A stretch of DNA of 64,000 nucleotides from Triatoma infestans. Taxonomy: Eukaryota > Arthropoda > Insecta > Hemiptera > Reduviidae. Below the pieces are notes generated by a model that was not told the DNA's origin, ran no database searches, and saw nothing but the letters and a program-made list of their open reading frames with translations. Where the stretch lies: contig JAAEAF010000210.1 of the NCBI GenBank assembly GCA_011037195.1, forward strand, positions 1-64,000, in the 5' to 3' direction. The translations under genes were made by a program, and so were the position numbers. Shown here one piece after another: positions 44,203-56,150 of this stretch (its first letter is position 1; every line of letters starts with the position of its first letter).

Positions 44203-44365
44203 TAAGCTATTAATTCACTATTTTTCAGCAATCACAACAATTCACTGTAACCATTTTAACATAACCTATTCGTTATATCTCTCCATGCTGGTTATCCTCA
44301 GCTATCATTTCAGTGCTATTTAAATTCAATTAAAAGAAGTACGATGGACTTACTTTTACATACAT

Positions 44366-44890
44366 ATATAATGACTTGAAACAAAGGTGCATCCAAAAAT
44401 TGAATGCCATCAAAGTTGTAAAAGGTACTGCACGTGGAGCCGATCGCCAAAACTTATTAAATTTTTATAAAGCTTTTGTTCGTAGCAGACTAGATTATAG
44501 TAGTATAATTTACGGGTCTGCAAGAGACTCGGTACTCAAAATAATAAATACTATCCATAACGAGGGTTTGCGCATGTCACTCGGAGCTCTCAGAACAAGT
44601 CCAATAGAAAGTATTCTAGCTGAAAGTGGAGAACCAGCACTTTAAGTTAGAAGGGACATCCTGATATGTAACTATGTGTCAAGGTTGTTGCCATTAAAAA
44701 ATCATGTCGCCTATGAAGTAATTTACAATCCTCAATTTGAACATTTATATGCTAGGACAAATACAAGCACTTTACCTTTGAGCATACGTTTTAAACATTT
44801 CTGTTTGCTAAACAATGTATCCATTCCCATGCCTGTATGTTCGGTCTCTCCAAAAATAGAACCTTGGAACCAGGATATGCATCCCGGATA
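44366..44890 (+). pseudogene. I-like LINE fragment (end of RT region)
   Basis: Plus-strand frames encode FYKAFVRSRLDYSSIIYGSA, IINTIHNEGLRMSLGALRTS and PIESILAESGEPAL, then after a stop RRDILICNYVSRLL. These align with the ORF2 region of the I-like element at 19883 that has LDYGSQIYSSARKS and RIITGAFRTSSLQSL. It is a relative, not the same copy. The gypsy LTR ends a few bases before it. Confidence 0.75.
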
Positions 44891-44984
44891 AGTCCTTACA
44901 AATTAGAAACAGGTGCAAAGGACCATAGCTGCTGTGCACCTTAAAAAAATCTAGGGAAAAAAAAGAATATAGGGATTCCTTAAA

Positions 44985-45620
44985 TAGATGTGGCAAAAGC
45001 CTTCGATTGTGTATATGGCACGATGTGTGTAACTTTCTGAGAAGTTTATTTTATTAAAAGGTATTTATCAAATAGAAAATTCAACATTACACTCGGTGGT
45101 GCAGTATCTGGTGTGAGGTTTAATTAAAGCTGATGTCTCCCAAGGGTCAGCCCTGAGGCATTATAAATTTTTTAATATTTTTATAAGCGAGATAACCAAT
45201 CTAAAATTCAAATCCAGGTGTTCCCTTTTCGCTGAGTTTACTGCCTACTTTATATCTTCTTTCAGAACTGATACAATAGCTGTTGACAATAGTTTTAAAT
45301 ATTTCATCAAATGTAAAATAGGGCCTAACGATGCCCAAACGCAAATGATATTATTCACGCGTAGAAGACCACTTGTAAATAATTTTGTTCCCTTCGTGGA
45401 ATAAAGAAGTTACTCCACTAGCCACTAGTGGGGCTAGTGTTAGACTCAAAGCTAACATTCACCAAATATATAAACACAATCCGTGACAAATCAATAGGCA
45501 TTATGTGCAGTCTATTTTCACTTTTAAATCGCAACTCTAAACTTCCTTAACAACAAACTAATTTATTATCTATATATCCGTCCCACACTTCTACATATAT
45601 GCAGCCCGTGGCCAAGGGCC
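44985..45620 (+). pseudogene. Jockey-like LINE RT relic
   Basis: Broken plus-strand frames encode DVAKAFDCV near 44990, a RYLSNRKFNI segment, ADVSQGSALR near 45135, SLFAEFTAYF where YADD should be, and SFRTDTIAV. The order and spacing match the RT palm of Jockey-type elements as at 62398-63102. Catalytic Asp residues are lost. Confidence 0.65.
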
Positions 45621-45949
45621 CACGCCCTGTTACGCTGTCGTATCAACTATGCTTAAGTCCAAAACAAATGCTTCAGTTTAATTGAGCCCTTTCTTGATAG
45701 ACACCTACATACTTCTTGCATGCAGCACTTGATGTTGTCCATGTGTCAACATGTATTTCTATTATATCCTGTGTACATAGTCCTTACCCTCATATAAAAA
45801 GTATTGTAGTTTACAACTTAAGTTCCTTTCATTATAAAAAAGTATAAGCATAAAAGGCTATTTGGTTAGTTAATAATTTTACAAGTTTAATAGATTGAAT
45901 AGAATAATTTTATTGGCAACTATCGTTACAAATAAACAAACAGAAGTTC
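45621..45949. other. Intron sequence, nothing recognised
   Basis: A/T-rich sequence between a LINE relic and a gypsy LTR. It may include the 3' remainder of the LINE. No gene. Confidence 0.4.
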
Positions 45950-46439
45950 GTACACAATCTTGTATATAGTCCACTTAGCTGTGGACGGACTAAATCTGTA
46001 TATAGTCCGTTCAGCTTCGTTTTTCAATTACTTCACTTTTAAGAAATATGATTATTTTACAATATACACAATTACATTTATATATTTATTTATAGAAGGG
46101 ACATTTCCGTCAAACTTAATACGCACAAGAGTTCACAATAGTCACATAGGAATCATAGACTCTAACCTCTTTCCCGCTCAATCACTCTCTCTTTCTATCT
46201 TCACTGGTGCCTACTTCTTTTGTTAACACTCGTCCATCCTAACCTTCAGATTGTCCAACCTAACCCGCACACTACCTCAGTTAATAGTCGAGCTCATAAT
46301 CCAGCAGATGTGCTGCCTTCTTCCTGCGTCTTTGGGCATTCTCTTTCCGAATTGGTTGCACATCTGCGGGCTGGTAATCGGCTGATGCCTTGGGGTCTGT
46401 CCCACTCTCGTCGCTCGCACTATGTGTAGTTTCAGTTTC

Positions 46440-47582
46440 TTCTTCTTCTTCTGGTGACTATATCTTCATGTCTGAGGCGTGTACAGAGGAAGAGAAACGT
46501 TTAGCTTTGGAGTGATATAGTGCAAGGACTGGGCTACTCGTCAATGCATCCTTCAAAATCTCGAATTCTTTTTGTTGATCATTCTTCCACTCAAACACTA
46601 CTCCCTTTTTCATTAATTTGGTCAAAGGCGTTATTTCGCTGCATACCCTAGTACAAATCTTCAGAAGAATCCTGTCAATCCCAGGAATCTCCTTATCTCT
46701 TGTACGTTCCTGGCTCTAGTATAATATTCAAGTATAGCCTCAGTTTTCAAGCCGACCTGGTCTAATACCTTCTGTTGTAACTATAAAACGAGGTATTTGA
46801 TTGCTTTGACTCCAAAATAGCAGTTAGTTAATCGCAGACTTAGTCGTGCTGCCCTCAGACTCTCCAAAACTTTTTTTTTTAGCCTTATCTTCCCAAGTTC
46901 TAGCCGGTATTAGCAAGCCATCCAAATAGCACAGAACTATATTATTTCTTAATGGTCCCAGTACTTTTGATATCATCCTGGTAAACTCATAAAAGGCGTT
47001 TTTCAGTCCAAACGATATTCTTTCAAACTGGACTTGGTCATCCGGGTCACCAAAGCTGCCTTTTCCTTCGCACTTTCGCTCAGGGCCACTTGCAGGTATC
47101 CATCAGCCATATCTAAAGTTAACAAAAATTTTGCGCCGCTCAGCAACTCCAACTGGTCATTCATTGTCGGAAACAGGATTGCTTGAGTAACCATATGGTA
47201 GTTCAATCTTCGATAGTCCACTACCATTTCTCTCTTCAATTCCTTTTCTTTACTAACAGCACAGGACTCGCGTACGGGGATTTGCTGCCTCTAACAATTC
47301 CGTGCGCTTTCCACTCTTATATAATTCCTTCATAGTTGCCCTTTCTGCGGTGCTGGCTCTACAGGACTTCATATTTACTGGATTGCTATCTGGCTTTTCC
47401 ATAATATCCATTGTCGTGAGCCAAATTTCTGTAATGGAGGTAGCAAAGCACATCTTATACTGATTTAAAAGACTCATCAGTTCCTTCCTCTGCTCTAATG
47501 GTATCTTCTCTTCTATATTCACTTCGGACTCTTCAATTTCTCCTTGCATTCCTACCATTTTATTTGCTTCCAAGACCTTCAC
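46440..47582 (-). pseudogene. gypsy reverse transcriptase relic
   Basis: Minus-strand frames encode PLEQRKELMSLLNQYKMCFA (start of RT), VDYRRLNYHMV, KFLLTLDMADGYLQVALSE, and near 46920 LCYLDGLLIP, where the catalytic YxDD has lost its second Asp. Later RFLGLTGFF and FEWKNDQQKEFEILKDAL mark the start of RNase H. Several frameshifts. The part after about 46450 is lost. Confidence 0.82.
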
Positions 47583-48525
47583 AGTGCCTTTTTCCTAAAT
47601 TTCCCCCTTCGGCAATGTTTTGTCCGCCGTATTCGCTTCCACCAAATCGGTACCTGGAAGTATGTGGCAGCCAGCTCAGGGCAATATTGGTTCAGGAACT
47701 TCCTCAATCTGCATATTTCTGAAAGGATTCTGGTCGTTATATCCCACCATTCGGGATCGAGCTCTGCTGTAGAAAGCTATGTGCTCAGTTCACTGTCAGC
47801 TCTTCCAAACTAACTAGACTACTACATATTCTTGTGTCCATATTCATATCATCTTCACAATCAAGGTTAAGCATTTGACAGATTAGCACCAATTCTACAA
47901 TTCTAAATTTCGTAATTACCTGTTTAACTTACGAAAACTTACGAATACACAACAATCACACAATAACCATTTACATTTATATATTTATTTATAGAAGGGG
48001 CTGTTTGTCGTCATACGCCTTACCTCTCTCACGCCTCCGCTTCCGCCCGCGCGTGCGTACGCGCTAATCCGCTTGGCAGTGCCTTTAAAAATAATCTCCG
48101 CCGCTAATGGATTCCTAGAAACATGTTTATGGCCTCACCGACTATCTGCACTTCCCCTCTTCCATCCCTTTTCCTATTTCGCCATCTGGCCACGTTATTT
48201 ATCCCCCCTTTACCTCCTACGCCTCAGCCAACGCCAACGCCTTCCGGTGCTCTAAACGCTAACATCTGTGTGTCTGCTTGTAGTTCGCCTTGTGTACTGA
48301 GTGCTATCACCTTATTCGCGCCTTCGCCCTTTAATTCATATTCTTTACTAGTGAAAATTAAACTTCATCTTATCCGCACCATCGCCTTCAGGGGAACTTA
48401 CCTTCCGCGCCTGGGTTGCTTCACCACTATCAGCAACGTCAACAACAGCGTCATCTGCTTTACCGTGCCCTCTACTTCTTGTATCCGCGCCTGAATTCCC
48501 TTCTTCATTACGCCCTCGCACCCGA

Positions 48526-48550
48526 ACACACACACACACACACACACACA
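48526..48550. repeat. (AC)n microsatellite
   Basis: An uninterrupted AC run of about 25 bases within the long LTR block of the second gypsy relic. It gives low-complexity THTHT and CVCVC frames that are not genes. Confidence 0.9.
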
Positions 48551-48999
48551 GCATATCCACATACAGCAGACGTCACCGCTTCCTATCCCCCTTCCACCTA
48601 TCACTTCATCGCCTTTGCGTCAGCATTCACCGCCATTAAGAGGGTAAGTCTCGCCTTTGCTTATTATGTCTTTTTACAGTTCAAATTCTTCAAGTTCGCC
48701 GTTGGTTTTTTTTTCGCTTCTGACTTTCGCCTTAACGTTTGCCAGCTCGCCTTGGGTGTCTGCCGCGCAGACAGGGACATTTCCGTCAAACTTAATACGC
48801 ACAAGAGTACACAATAGTCACATAAGAACCATAGACTCTAACCTCCTCCCCGCTCAATCACCCTCTTTTTCTATCTTAAGTATTTCTACCTGTTGTGTTA
48901 ACAGGCTAAAGCACATTTTCGTCTAGTTAAGGTTTTTTAATTTATTTTTTCCTACGTAAGTAAATCGATTAATTAATCTGTCTAATTAGTTACCTTGTA

Positions 49000-49395
49000 G
49001 TGGTGTATAGGCACTGCAGTCTGTAACCTCTTTTGTTTTTGTAAGATTTGCAGTGATGTTTTTATCTTGTAAATAAAGTTTCATTTGTTCATTCATTTAT
49101 TTATCATATTACAATTTTGTAATCGATAAAATAGTTAATCTACATTTCCATGGTTACAGGCAAAATTTTAAACAATAAAAATATATTCAGAATTAAATAT
49201 GAGTAAAATGAGTAAAGACAACGTGAAAGGTTTTTATGATCTAAATGTTTTAATCAGTATATTATATTTTATAATAAAATTAGAGCATGGTTGTTGCAGG
49301 GTTGAATTATGTATTAAGAATCAAACTGTCGAAAGTGCTCTTCTACATTATCACCCTGCCCTTTCCATCTATACCATTGTCAGTAAAATTGCATG
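49000..49395 (+). repeat. Partial copy of the foldback element at 57158
   Basis: It shares with 57412-57755 the segments ATCTTGTAAATAAAGTTTCA, (ATTC)n, TATTCAGAATTAAA, GAGCATGGTTGTTGCAGGGT, ATTAAGAATCAAA and GTCGAAAGTGC. Only one arm of the inverted pair is present here. 49395-49500 then matches the right end of the ~290-bp repeat family on the minus strand (TTTTGAAAACTGGAGTAAGA). Confidence 0.65.
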
Positions 49396-49719
49396 TAAAA
49401 GAAAAATCTGGTATAACCCTCACATAACTTTCTCTTACTCCAGTTTTCAAAATTGTAATTGACAAATTTTATAGCTTAAATTTAATGAAATTCTTTTATT
49501 TAATCATGGTCATTCCAAGGTAACTACCTTTTACAGCGGTCTACCCTTAGGTTCATAAATACAAAATATATACAGGTAGAATACATAAAATAACTATGGC
49601 AGAGGTCTTTGAACCAGTTCTTTTTATATTCAATAATTACGTAAATTACAAAGTACATGCATATGTACAAGGGTTGCATACATAAGTATGCATGAACTTC
49701 AAGGGTTTTCTTCATTAAC

Positions 49720-50940
49720 GTTGCTGGTGAAGTTTCGTAAGCTTCAGAAGAGGCGCTGTAGGTGCTTCAGACAAAGGTAGCTGGAAGCTGTTGCCAACAC
49801 ACTCCCAAGAGATGATCCTCTGGTCGGGTCTCTAGAGCTCTCCTTCTGAGGTTTTGACTCTTACTAGACGAACACCAGCTGTCTTCTCTAGAATTTCGCC
49901 CAGTGGCTAATTTAGACGCTTGCTGTGCTTCAAATCCACTAGTAAAATATTACCCACAGTTACTGCTTCCGGGGATAGGACTGTCTCAGCTGGCCTAAGT
50001 ATTCGTTTCGAAAACGTCTCAAATCTTATCTGATCTTTTGCAGATAGCCAAATCTGCAGGCTTTTGGCATCCACTTGATCGCAATCAGGAATACTCTCTT
50101 CTTATAACTTCATTAAAGATTCCTCTAGTCTAACTTCCGCTAATTTTAAATTATTGGGAATCGGTAGATGTCTTTCTAACAAGGACAAACACACCTCATA
50201 CCTCCCCTCTTCGTTGATCTTATTTGAGCTGCTGCCTTCAACTCTTCTTTCGATCTCTCTACCTCTCTTCTTTGGGTCTCTGATACCAGCTCAATTGAGA
50301 GTTGAGTTATCGAGCTATCTGCCGGGACGAAACGGACATGGTGGCACTTTTTTCTTTACAAATAGCCGGAACTTTCCCCATGAGAGTCAGCTGTTCCAAT
50401 CAGCAGATTTATTGGTTCATAAATTTACGCCTTTCAGTGAGATGTTGGCGCGAGACACCTCTGTAAACTACTCGTTCTTATGTGTTGCATCAATTTGCCC
50501 ACATATAGTGACTTGATCTATTTCTTCCTATCGACAGGCATATCATCTATCCAGACTCAATAACCTGACCTCAAAGCAATCGTGGTTCTGCTCCTCCGTA
50601 TTTCTCCCGCCAAATAGAGAATGGATGAGGCTTCATGCTTGATTGGCTTGTACCCCATTGGTTTCCACAACTACATGGTTTGACGTACGACCTTTGGGAT
50701 CCGCTGTCTAGGATCGCCCTTATCTCTTTTTCTTCACTATCATTTCTGACCAACACTCTCATGGTTTGCAAAAATGTATGCACCTTACATCTCCGGCTCT
50801 GATGTCCCACTTTCAAGCAAGCGAAGGTGCCTTTCTCTGTACAAGTAAGCGTCCCACAGAAGACCAATGAAAGAATGTGGTGCCAGAGAGCTAGAAGAGG
50901 AAGTAGGGCATTCACTACGAAGTTAAGAGGTTTATAAGAG
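49720..50940 (-). pseudogene. BEL/Pao retrotransposon, internally deleted
   Basis: In minus-strand order: half of a gag zinc knuckle (KVGHQSRRC near 50800), an aspartic protease motif AILDSGSQRSYV near 50715, an RT start (GRYEVCLSLLERHLPIPNN near 50190), then directly the integrase C-terminal DUF5641-like region (VGNILLVDLKHSKRLNWPLG and VRLVRVKTSEGE, 49960-49850). RT core, RNase H and integrase core are deleted. No LTR of this element is recognised. Confidence 0.78.
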
Positions 50941-51059
50941 GATTGATAACGGTTTTGAAGTCTGAAAGAAAAGAATTAAGGATAAAAGAGATATCAAGTG
51001 ATAAGGCAGGTATGGACGGCTGTGCAGCCCCACCACCACCTGAGAATATGTAGATCTAT

Positions 51060-52010
51060 TGTTATTGTTATTGTGTTTTATCTGGCTTGAATTCTTCAGT
51101 GGCAAGAAGTCAGTAGGTTGAGTGAATATCCTGGATTTAACAATGAGAAGCGTTGACCAGATAGATGGCTATTTACTGGGGTTGTCTTCTTGGCTCGTTG
51201 AAGTTTTCTATATAATGCGCAGACTTTGTGATTGGCGGAATGTTCGCCGTTGCTTAACACAATTTTGGCAGGAGTGTTGCGTTGCTTGGTAGACTCTGGT
51301 GTGAAATGCTCTCCTGCGCATTTCACACGTCGAGGTCGGTGTTGGCAATAGGACTTGCTATGCCCATATTCTTCACAGCTTTTACACTGAATGATCAGAT
51401 GCTGCTTGTGTAGATATCAAAGATTATTATTGGCATTAGGTTCTAGGTCCACGAAGAAAAGGGGTAAAGATTACCTGGTGACTGGATGTATTACTGGAGT
51501 CGCATTGCATACAATATGGCCCATTTCTTCTAATTGTTGCTTTAAGAACTCAGATGGTGTTGAATAGTGCAGATGACTAATTAACACACGATAACACGGT
51601 CTTATCTTCCTGTAGGTAGTATGTATGTTGTTATTCAGCTTTTTTATCGTTTAGTTAATGTATCATCCCTCTATAGCCATCTACGGTGTAGGCATTAACA
51701 ATTAGGTCGGTTTTACATTAACCAGTAAAATCGTCAGCTCCGTCTAAATCTGAGAGGGCTTTGCATAGGTCGGCGCGCTTAGTTACGCTTTTAATGTATA
51801 TAAGCGGAGATTTGTGGAAGCGTTGTGTTGATGAAGCTGTAGCTGTTGTTTCCATTTCATCTGTTACGGCAGTCGGTGAAAAAGGATTATATGTTGGAAC
51901 TCCTGGTGGGGCTGTCATTGTCTCCTCTAAGGTGGGATCACTGTTTAGTTGATGGCTGGATCCTGAATGGTTGATAATTGTTGTTCGTAGTCTGGGATAA
52001 GATGTCAATA
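51060..52010 (-). pseudogene. Jockey-type LINE ORF1 (gag-like)
   Basis: 52008-51718 is open and ends SVTKRADLCKALSDLDG. Broken frames then continue to 51400. 51380-51096 holds Cys/His-rich motifs with KCAGEHFTPEST and SNGEHSANHKVCALY, as in gag-like proteins of Jockey elements with several zinc knuckles; some Cys have been replaced. No ORF2 follows. The BEL relic adjoins. Confidence 0.72.
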
Positions 52011-52680
52011 TGTATTTTACTTACTGATTTTTTATTTTTCTTAGTGGCCATTGTGGCTTTTGAACACTTATTATTGTTTGGAAGTTAACTCTTAGATTTT
52101 TTTATTTTTTTTTTTAAGGATTTAGTAGTGATAGAAGTGACACACTCATCTGAGAAGCTGATGCATGGTTCAACGTTAAGAACCATCAGAATGAGTCGTT
52201 AGCAATTGAAGTTAAATTAAATATAAATAAAAAAATGAAGAAAAATAAATCAAATAAATAAAGAATAATGAATAAATAAATAATTGAGAAACTAAATGGG
52301 GAATTAATAAAATAAAATAAAGAAATCTTACAAGAAATAATTATTTTGATTTAATAGTTTGTCACAAAATGTACTCACTTATAGGTTAGTTATTTATTAG
52401 TTTTTACTAAAATAAACTTTAAAAGTTAATTACGATACACTTAACAGTACATAAATGACATAATCAGTTGGTAATACGTGTCACTGATTTACACTACTTC
52501 AAGCATTGGAATTACTCACAAAATGTAGACACAATTTGTAAGCAATTTGTTTACATTTGAAGACAGCTGATTCGCAAATGCAAAAAACACAAAATATCAA
52601 TGGCAGAGCGTTTCTGAACCAGTTTTTTTTTTTTTTTTTTTGTAATTTAAAGCGCGTCAACATCTATAGTCATTGGCGCC
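52011..52680. other. Intron sequence, nothing recognised
   Basis: A/T-rich with AAATAAATAA runs (52215-52325) and a T20 run near 52625. It may include the 5' UTR of the Jockey relic. No gene. Confidence 0.4.
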
Positions 52681-52689
52681 CGGATCGAA

Positions 52690-52872
52690 GCTTACTCAGT
52701 GCCATGCCAGCCTCCGGACAGTGTGCTCTCGATACAGACAACATTGTCCATCACCGACAGTAAGCTGTAGAGGGCTCCAAGGAAGAAAAAAATCTAACGG
52801 CAGCTGGACTCCATCCCGGAACCTCTGAGTGGGAGTCTAGTATGCTAACCACTTAGCTATTCCCTTCCCTAT
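52690..52872 (-). mobile_element. tRNA-derived SINE
   Basis: Minus-strand head at about 52800-52870 with AATAGCTAAGTGGTTAGC and a B-box region reading GGGATGGAGTCC. Body with CACTGTCCGGAGGC and the TGTCGGTGATGGACAATG hairpin. A family member is at 54161 in the opposite orientation. Confidence 0.82.
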
Positions 52873-53039
52873 CAGTTTTTATTATTTTCAATAATATTAT
52901 TACACAAATTACAAAGTAAATACATAGAATTGCAAGTTATCATCACTTAGCAACACATTTGGTGACCAGCAGCAATCACACATACTCCAGAACTCCCCAA
53001 CCCCAACATCAGATTTTGTTGAATACACATTTAAAATAT

Positions 53040-53480
53040 AAGTGCAGTTATTATTCTAAGTTTAAAGAAAATCGTTGTAGTTATTTCTGAGAAAATTCCC
53101 TCCCCAAAAAAAAATCTCAAAAACCAATTCTGTAAAGTCCGGTAAACGAATTCAATTCAAAATTGGATTCCAATATTGCTTCTAATGAACTTAATATTAT
53201 ATAGAAGAGGTAGAACCACATGCCGTGCTGAAATTCTACTTTAGAGAAATGCTTAACTTTACGATTCCCCAAGAAACATAAAAAAAATCAATTTTCCCTC
53301 CCAATAAAAGTTTCAAATAAAATTGACACAATTGTACAAAACTGAAAAAAAAAAAATAAAACAATAACCTCAGTAAACTTGCACATCCCATGGATGGACC
53401 TTAATCCATAATCTTCGTATGAGATGTGGTAATGTTACCTACAAGGAAATCCCATGTTTAAGTTTACACTAACTTACTAA
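53040..53480 (-). repeat. ~290-bp-unit repeat family, minus strand
   Basis: Inverted match to 58490-59170: CCAAGTTTAAAGAAAATC-type and GAAAATTCCCTCC motifs at one side, and ATCTCATACCAAGG-like plus TAAACTTAAACATGGG at the other. One copy here against a tandem pair at 58455. Confidence 0.6.
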
Positions 53481-53924
53481 AAAAAATAATAAATAATCCG
53501 TTTATTTGTTAAAATTTTATGACAATCTAGATAAAGAAAAAAAGCAAAACACAATAATTCATGGAGTGAACACCTGTCTGCATGAGTTGTGCAATACACT
53601 CAAGAACTTTAACTAATAAACAAATTGTTAGAACTGATACAATTAAATTGAAGAAGATCTCAAAACAAAATTATGTCAAAATAAAATTTATTCTTGAAAT
53701 GAAAAATTGTATGAAATAATAAATATAATAAAAATAATAATAATTGAATTTATTATTTAATGTAGAAAGATAAAATAATTGAAGATGAATTTAACTACTA
53801 TATAGTTGGGCAATAACTTACATTTTATTCCTTATATCTAATTAAAAGTAAAAAAATCAAATTCTTTAACTAATAAAAAATTTCTATAACTGAACGCATC
53901 CCTTAAGAAATAACAAAGCATTCT

Positions 53925-55440
53925 CCGTTACCATTTAGATATTCACAAAGTTCTACCGCTGAGTATTTTTTTGTTAAAATATTTAATTCTGTCCAGAGAT
54001 AAAATGGGCAAATGGCCACAAAATGCGATACGTCTTCAATTTCTCTCAAATTGCACGTTGAGCACATGCTAGCAATCATCAATGTTGAACAATTTGTATT
54101 TTTAAATTTAGAGCTTTAAATCTAGACTTTAAAATGAACTTTGCTTCATCGAAAGAGAAAGGGAATAGCTAAGTGGTTAGCGCACTGTACTCCCACGCGG
54201 AGGACCCCGGTTCGAGTCCAGCTGTGCTGCTACCTTTAGATTTTTTCTTACTAGATGCCTCTACAGCTCACTGTCCAGTGTTGTCTGTAACGAGAGAACA
54301 CTGTCCGGAGGTAATTATAATAATAATAATAAAAAAAAAGAGTTTGTACTAATATAATTACAGTTATAGCTCAGCTTAGAATATAACTTATGATGTTACG
54401 TATGGCCAGGCTTTTATTTTAGAATTTTATTTTAAGGCCTCTTTACAGACCTGATGTAAAGTTTGTCACATGGGCTTTTATTTAATACAAATGGCATTTT
54501 GAATACAATTCACAAGGGTTGTTATGGAATTTTGGTGATCACCACTGAAGTCATGCTCATCCAATTGATTTCGTAATTATTTTTTTTATATTTTGAGCTA
54601 TTTTTTCTCAATCCAAATTTAACTTTAGCAAAAGTGGAATATTAACAACTTCATTTACTTATTTTATTATCTAGGTAATGCAAAGTTAAAGCAATCGGAC
54701 AGTGATCTGAAAAAAATTACTGATAAAACTGTAAATTTTACAACAGAAGAGAAAAAGTAATGCAGAAAAGAATTATTCACTGATGACCCCTATAGCTCCT
54801 ATAAATGTTAAATCCCCTTCCTTTTGTCGCCTTCTGTTCTACCATTTAATACAATTAAGTGATGATTGTTAAAAAGTTCCAGGAATTGTTTACATTTTAA
54901 TTATATAGCATTTAAATATTTTTTTCTTTAGATTTACCCTCAGAAAATAATTTTATCATTAAAGTAGGTTTACTCAGAACGAATAACTTGTACATCAGGA
55001 ATTCGTACATTAAAATCACAATAATAATAAAATTATTTACCTCCGTTATAATAAATACAATAAATAGATTCTCCAAATTTTCAAATTCTTTCTCCCAATA
55101 ATTACAATTAATATATATTGACACAATATAAATTAAAATATCATTTTGCACTAATTTAATAACTACATTTTATTATTCACACTTCTAAAATTGAATGCAG
55201 TAACATTGAATTTTGATTTTTTGAAATCAGAAACACTACTCACCCCTCCCCGTTACCATTCCTTACCGCTGGGTTAACAATAAAATAACACTCACTGAAA
55301 TAAAATTCACATGACTCTACTCTGTATCACTTTCCTCTAAAAAACTCTCGAATAATAAAATAATATCATATCTTTTAACGAAATTAAAAAAATTAAAATT
55401 ATCCCTTTAGGTTTTTAAAGCTTGCACTATTATAAGCCAT
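53925..55440 (-). pseudogene. LINE relic: endonuclease part and C-terminus, RT deleted
   Basis: On the minus strand, 55150-54660 encodes pieces of an endonuclease (CNYWEKEFENLENLF; SDHCPIALTLHYLDN near 54690). 54100-53930 encodes the cysteine-rich C-terminus (SMCSTCNLREIEDVSHF). The RT between is missing, and a SINE sits at 54161-54316. Frames are broken throughout. Confidence 0.6.
54161..54316 (+). mobile_element. tRNA-derived SINE, best-kept head
   Basis: GGGAATAGCTAAGTGGTTAG (A-box) and CCGGTTCGAGTCC (B-box, consensus) about 40 bases apart, then the body with CTCACTGTCCAGTG and AACACTGTCCGGAGG. It ends near a (TAA)n tract at 54320-54340. Both pol III promoter boxes are close to consensus, so transcription is possible but unproven. 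Confidence 0.85.
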
Positions 55441-55557
55441 AATAGTGAAAACAGAATCGTTAAAAAAGCGGCTGCTTGAGAACTTCATCTACTTTTCTCT
55501 TCTTTAACCTCTTTGTTTTTCTCACTAATTTTCCTTCCTTTATTCAATTACGCAGAG

Positions 55558-55887
55558 TGTAATAGGATCCGAAGAGAGGGATTCAAAACAGAGAGGGAGA
55601 AACAAAATTGAGAATCTCACCCGCTACTTAGGTCAGAATAGAGTGGGAGGCTCTGCGCTAGATCTACAAGGACAGCCTTTAGAACAGTTCATTCAGTAGT
55701 TGCAACGCGTCAATTACTACCCTTTCTACCCTTCTCTTCACTCACTCTAAATCTCTTGCTAACTAATTTCTATTATTGGTGTAAAGTCCTGGCAGTTTGT
55801 GTTGTTCTTCATTATACAGTATTCAGCATTATTTCCAGTTTATTTATCTCTTAAACCCAATTCTCTCCTTCTCATATCCATTATACA
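55558..55887 (+). mobile_element. Solo LTR, family 2, best-kept copy (330 bp)
   Basis: TGTAATAGGATCCG to TCCATTATACA, with TG...CA ends and inverted TGTAA/TTATACA. It matches 11656-12000 and 28559-28901. The TATA-box region is deleted in this copy. No target duplication is obvious (CAGAG left, GAATA right). Confidence 0.78.
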
Positions 55888-55889
55888 GA

Positions 55890-56150
55890 ATACCGTCTCA
55901 TAAATTTTCTACACCAGTATTTACCAGATTCTTCCCCCGCCTCGTTTTTTGAGGTACAAACTGAACTTTCAACACCCTTTTTTTTTGTAAATCCTCCAGA
56001 CTCTAGAGTTTTCCGTCCACCTCTAGCTTGTCATAAGTAATATAAGCCTTTTTATATTCAGTATTAGCATTCTTCCAATAGGGTAAAGCTTTTTTCTAAC
56101 TTCTCTTACACTCAAAGGAAAATCCTCAAATAAAACTAAATTTGTACGTA
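55890..56150 (-). pseudogene. Possible LINE ORF1 C-terminal fragment
   Basis: A minus-strand frame with LVLFEDFPLSVREVRKKLYP, YWKNANTEYKKAYITYDKLE and VDGKLWSLEDLQKK. This resembles the conserved C-terminal part of ORF1-like proteins that come before endonuclease-RT proteins in some insect LINEs. Not an intact gene. The assignment rests on motif memory only. Confidence 0.4.

Larger units (their letters stand above)
39065..44360 (-). mobile_element. Ty3/gypsy retrotransposon, minus strand, rearranged (~5.3 kb)
   Basis: Read on the minus strand: a partial 5' LTR (44360-44203), gag, protease, RT, RNase H, integrase, a polypurine tract AAAGGGGGGAGA (39377-39388), and a full 3' LTR (39376-39065). 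Gene order with integrase last is that of Ty3/gypsy. The 5' LTR keeps only its first 158 bases and joins gag directly, so the primer binding site and gag start are lost. A 484-base inverted piece of the element itself is inserted between RT and RNase H. No envelope-type gene is seen between integrase and the 3' LTR. Confidence 0.9.
45950..48920 (-). mobile_element. Second Ty3/gypsy relic with unequal LTRs
   Basis: Outer blocks at about 46050-46225 and 47940-48910 share sequence: CATTTATATATTTATTTATAG at one edge, then GACATTTCCGTCAAACTTAA, CATAGACTCTAACCTC, CGCTCAATCA and TTGTTAACA-like ends. Between TAGAAGGG and GACATTTCC the right block holds about 770 extra bases that the left lacks. The minus-strand coding relic at 46440-47582 lies between. 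The low-coordinate block is read as the 3' LTR with an internal deletion. Gag and integrase are not recognised. Confidence 0.7.

Noticed and set aside
48123..48817. Open frames in the GC-richer block near 48.1-48.8 kb
   Set aside because: They lie in the long LTR block of a gypsy relic, have low-complexity THTHT-type composition from the AC run, and lack start context or similarity.
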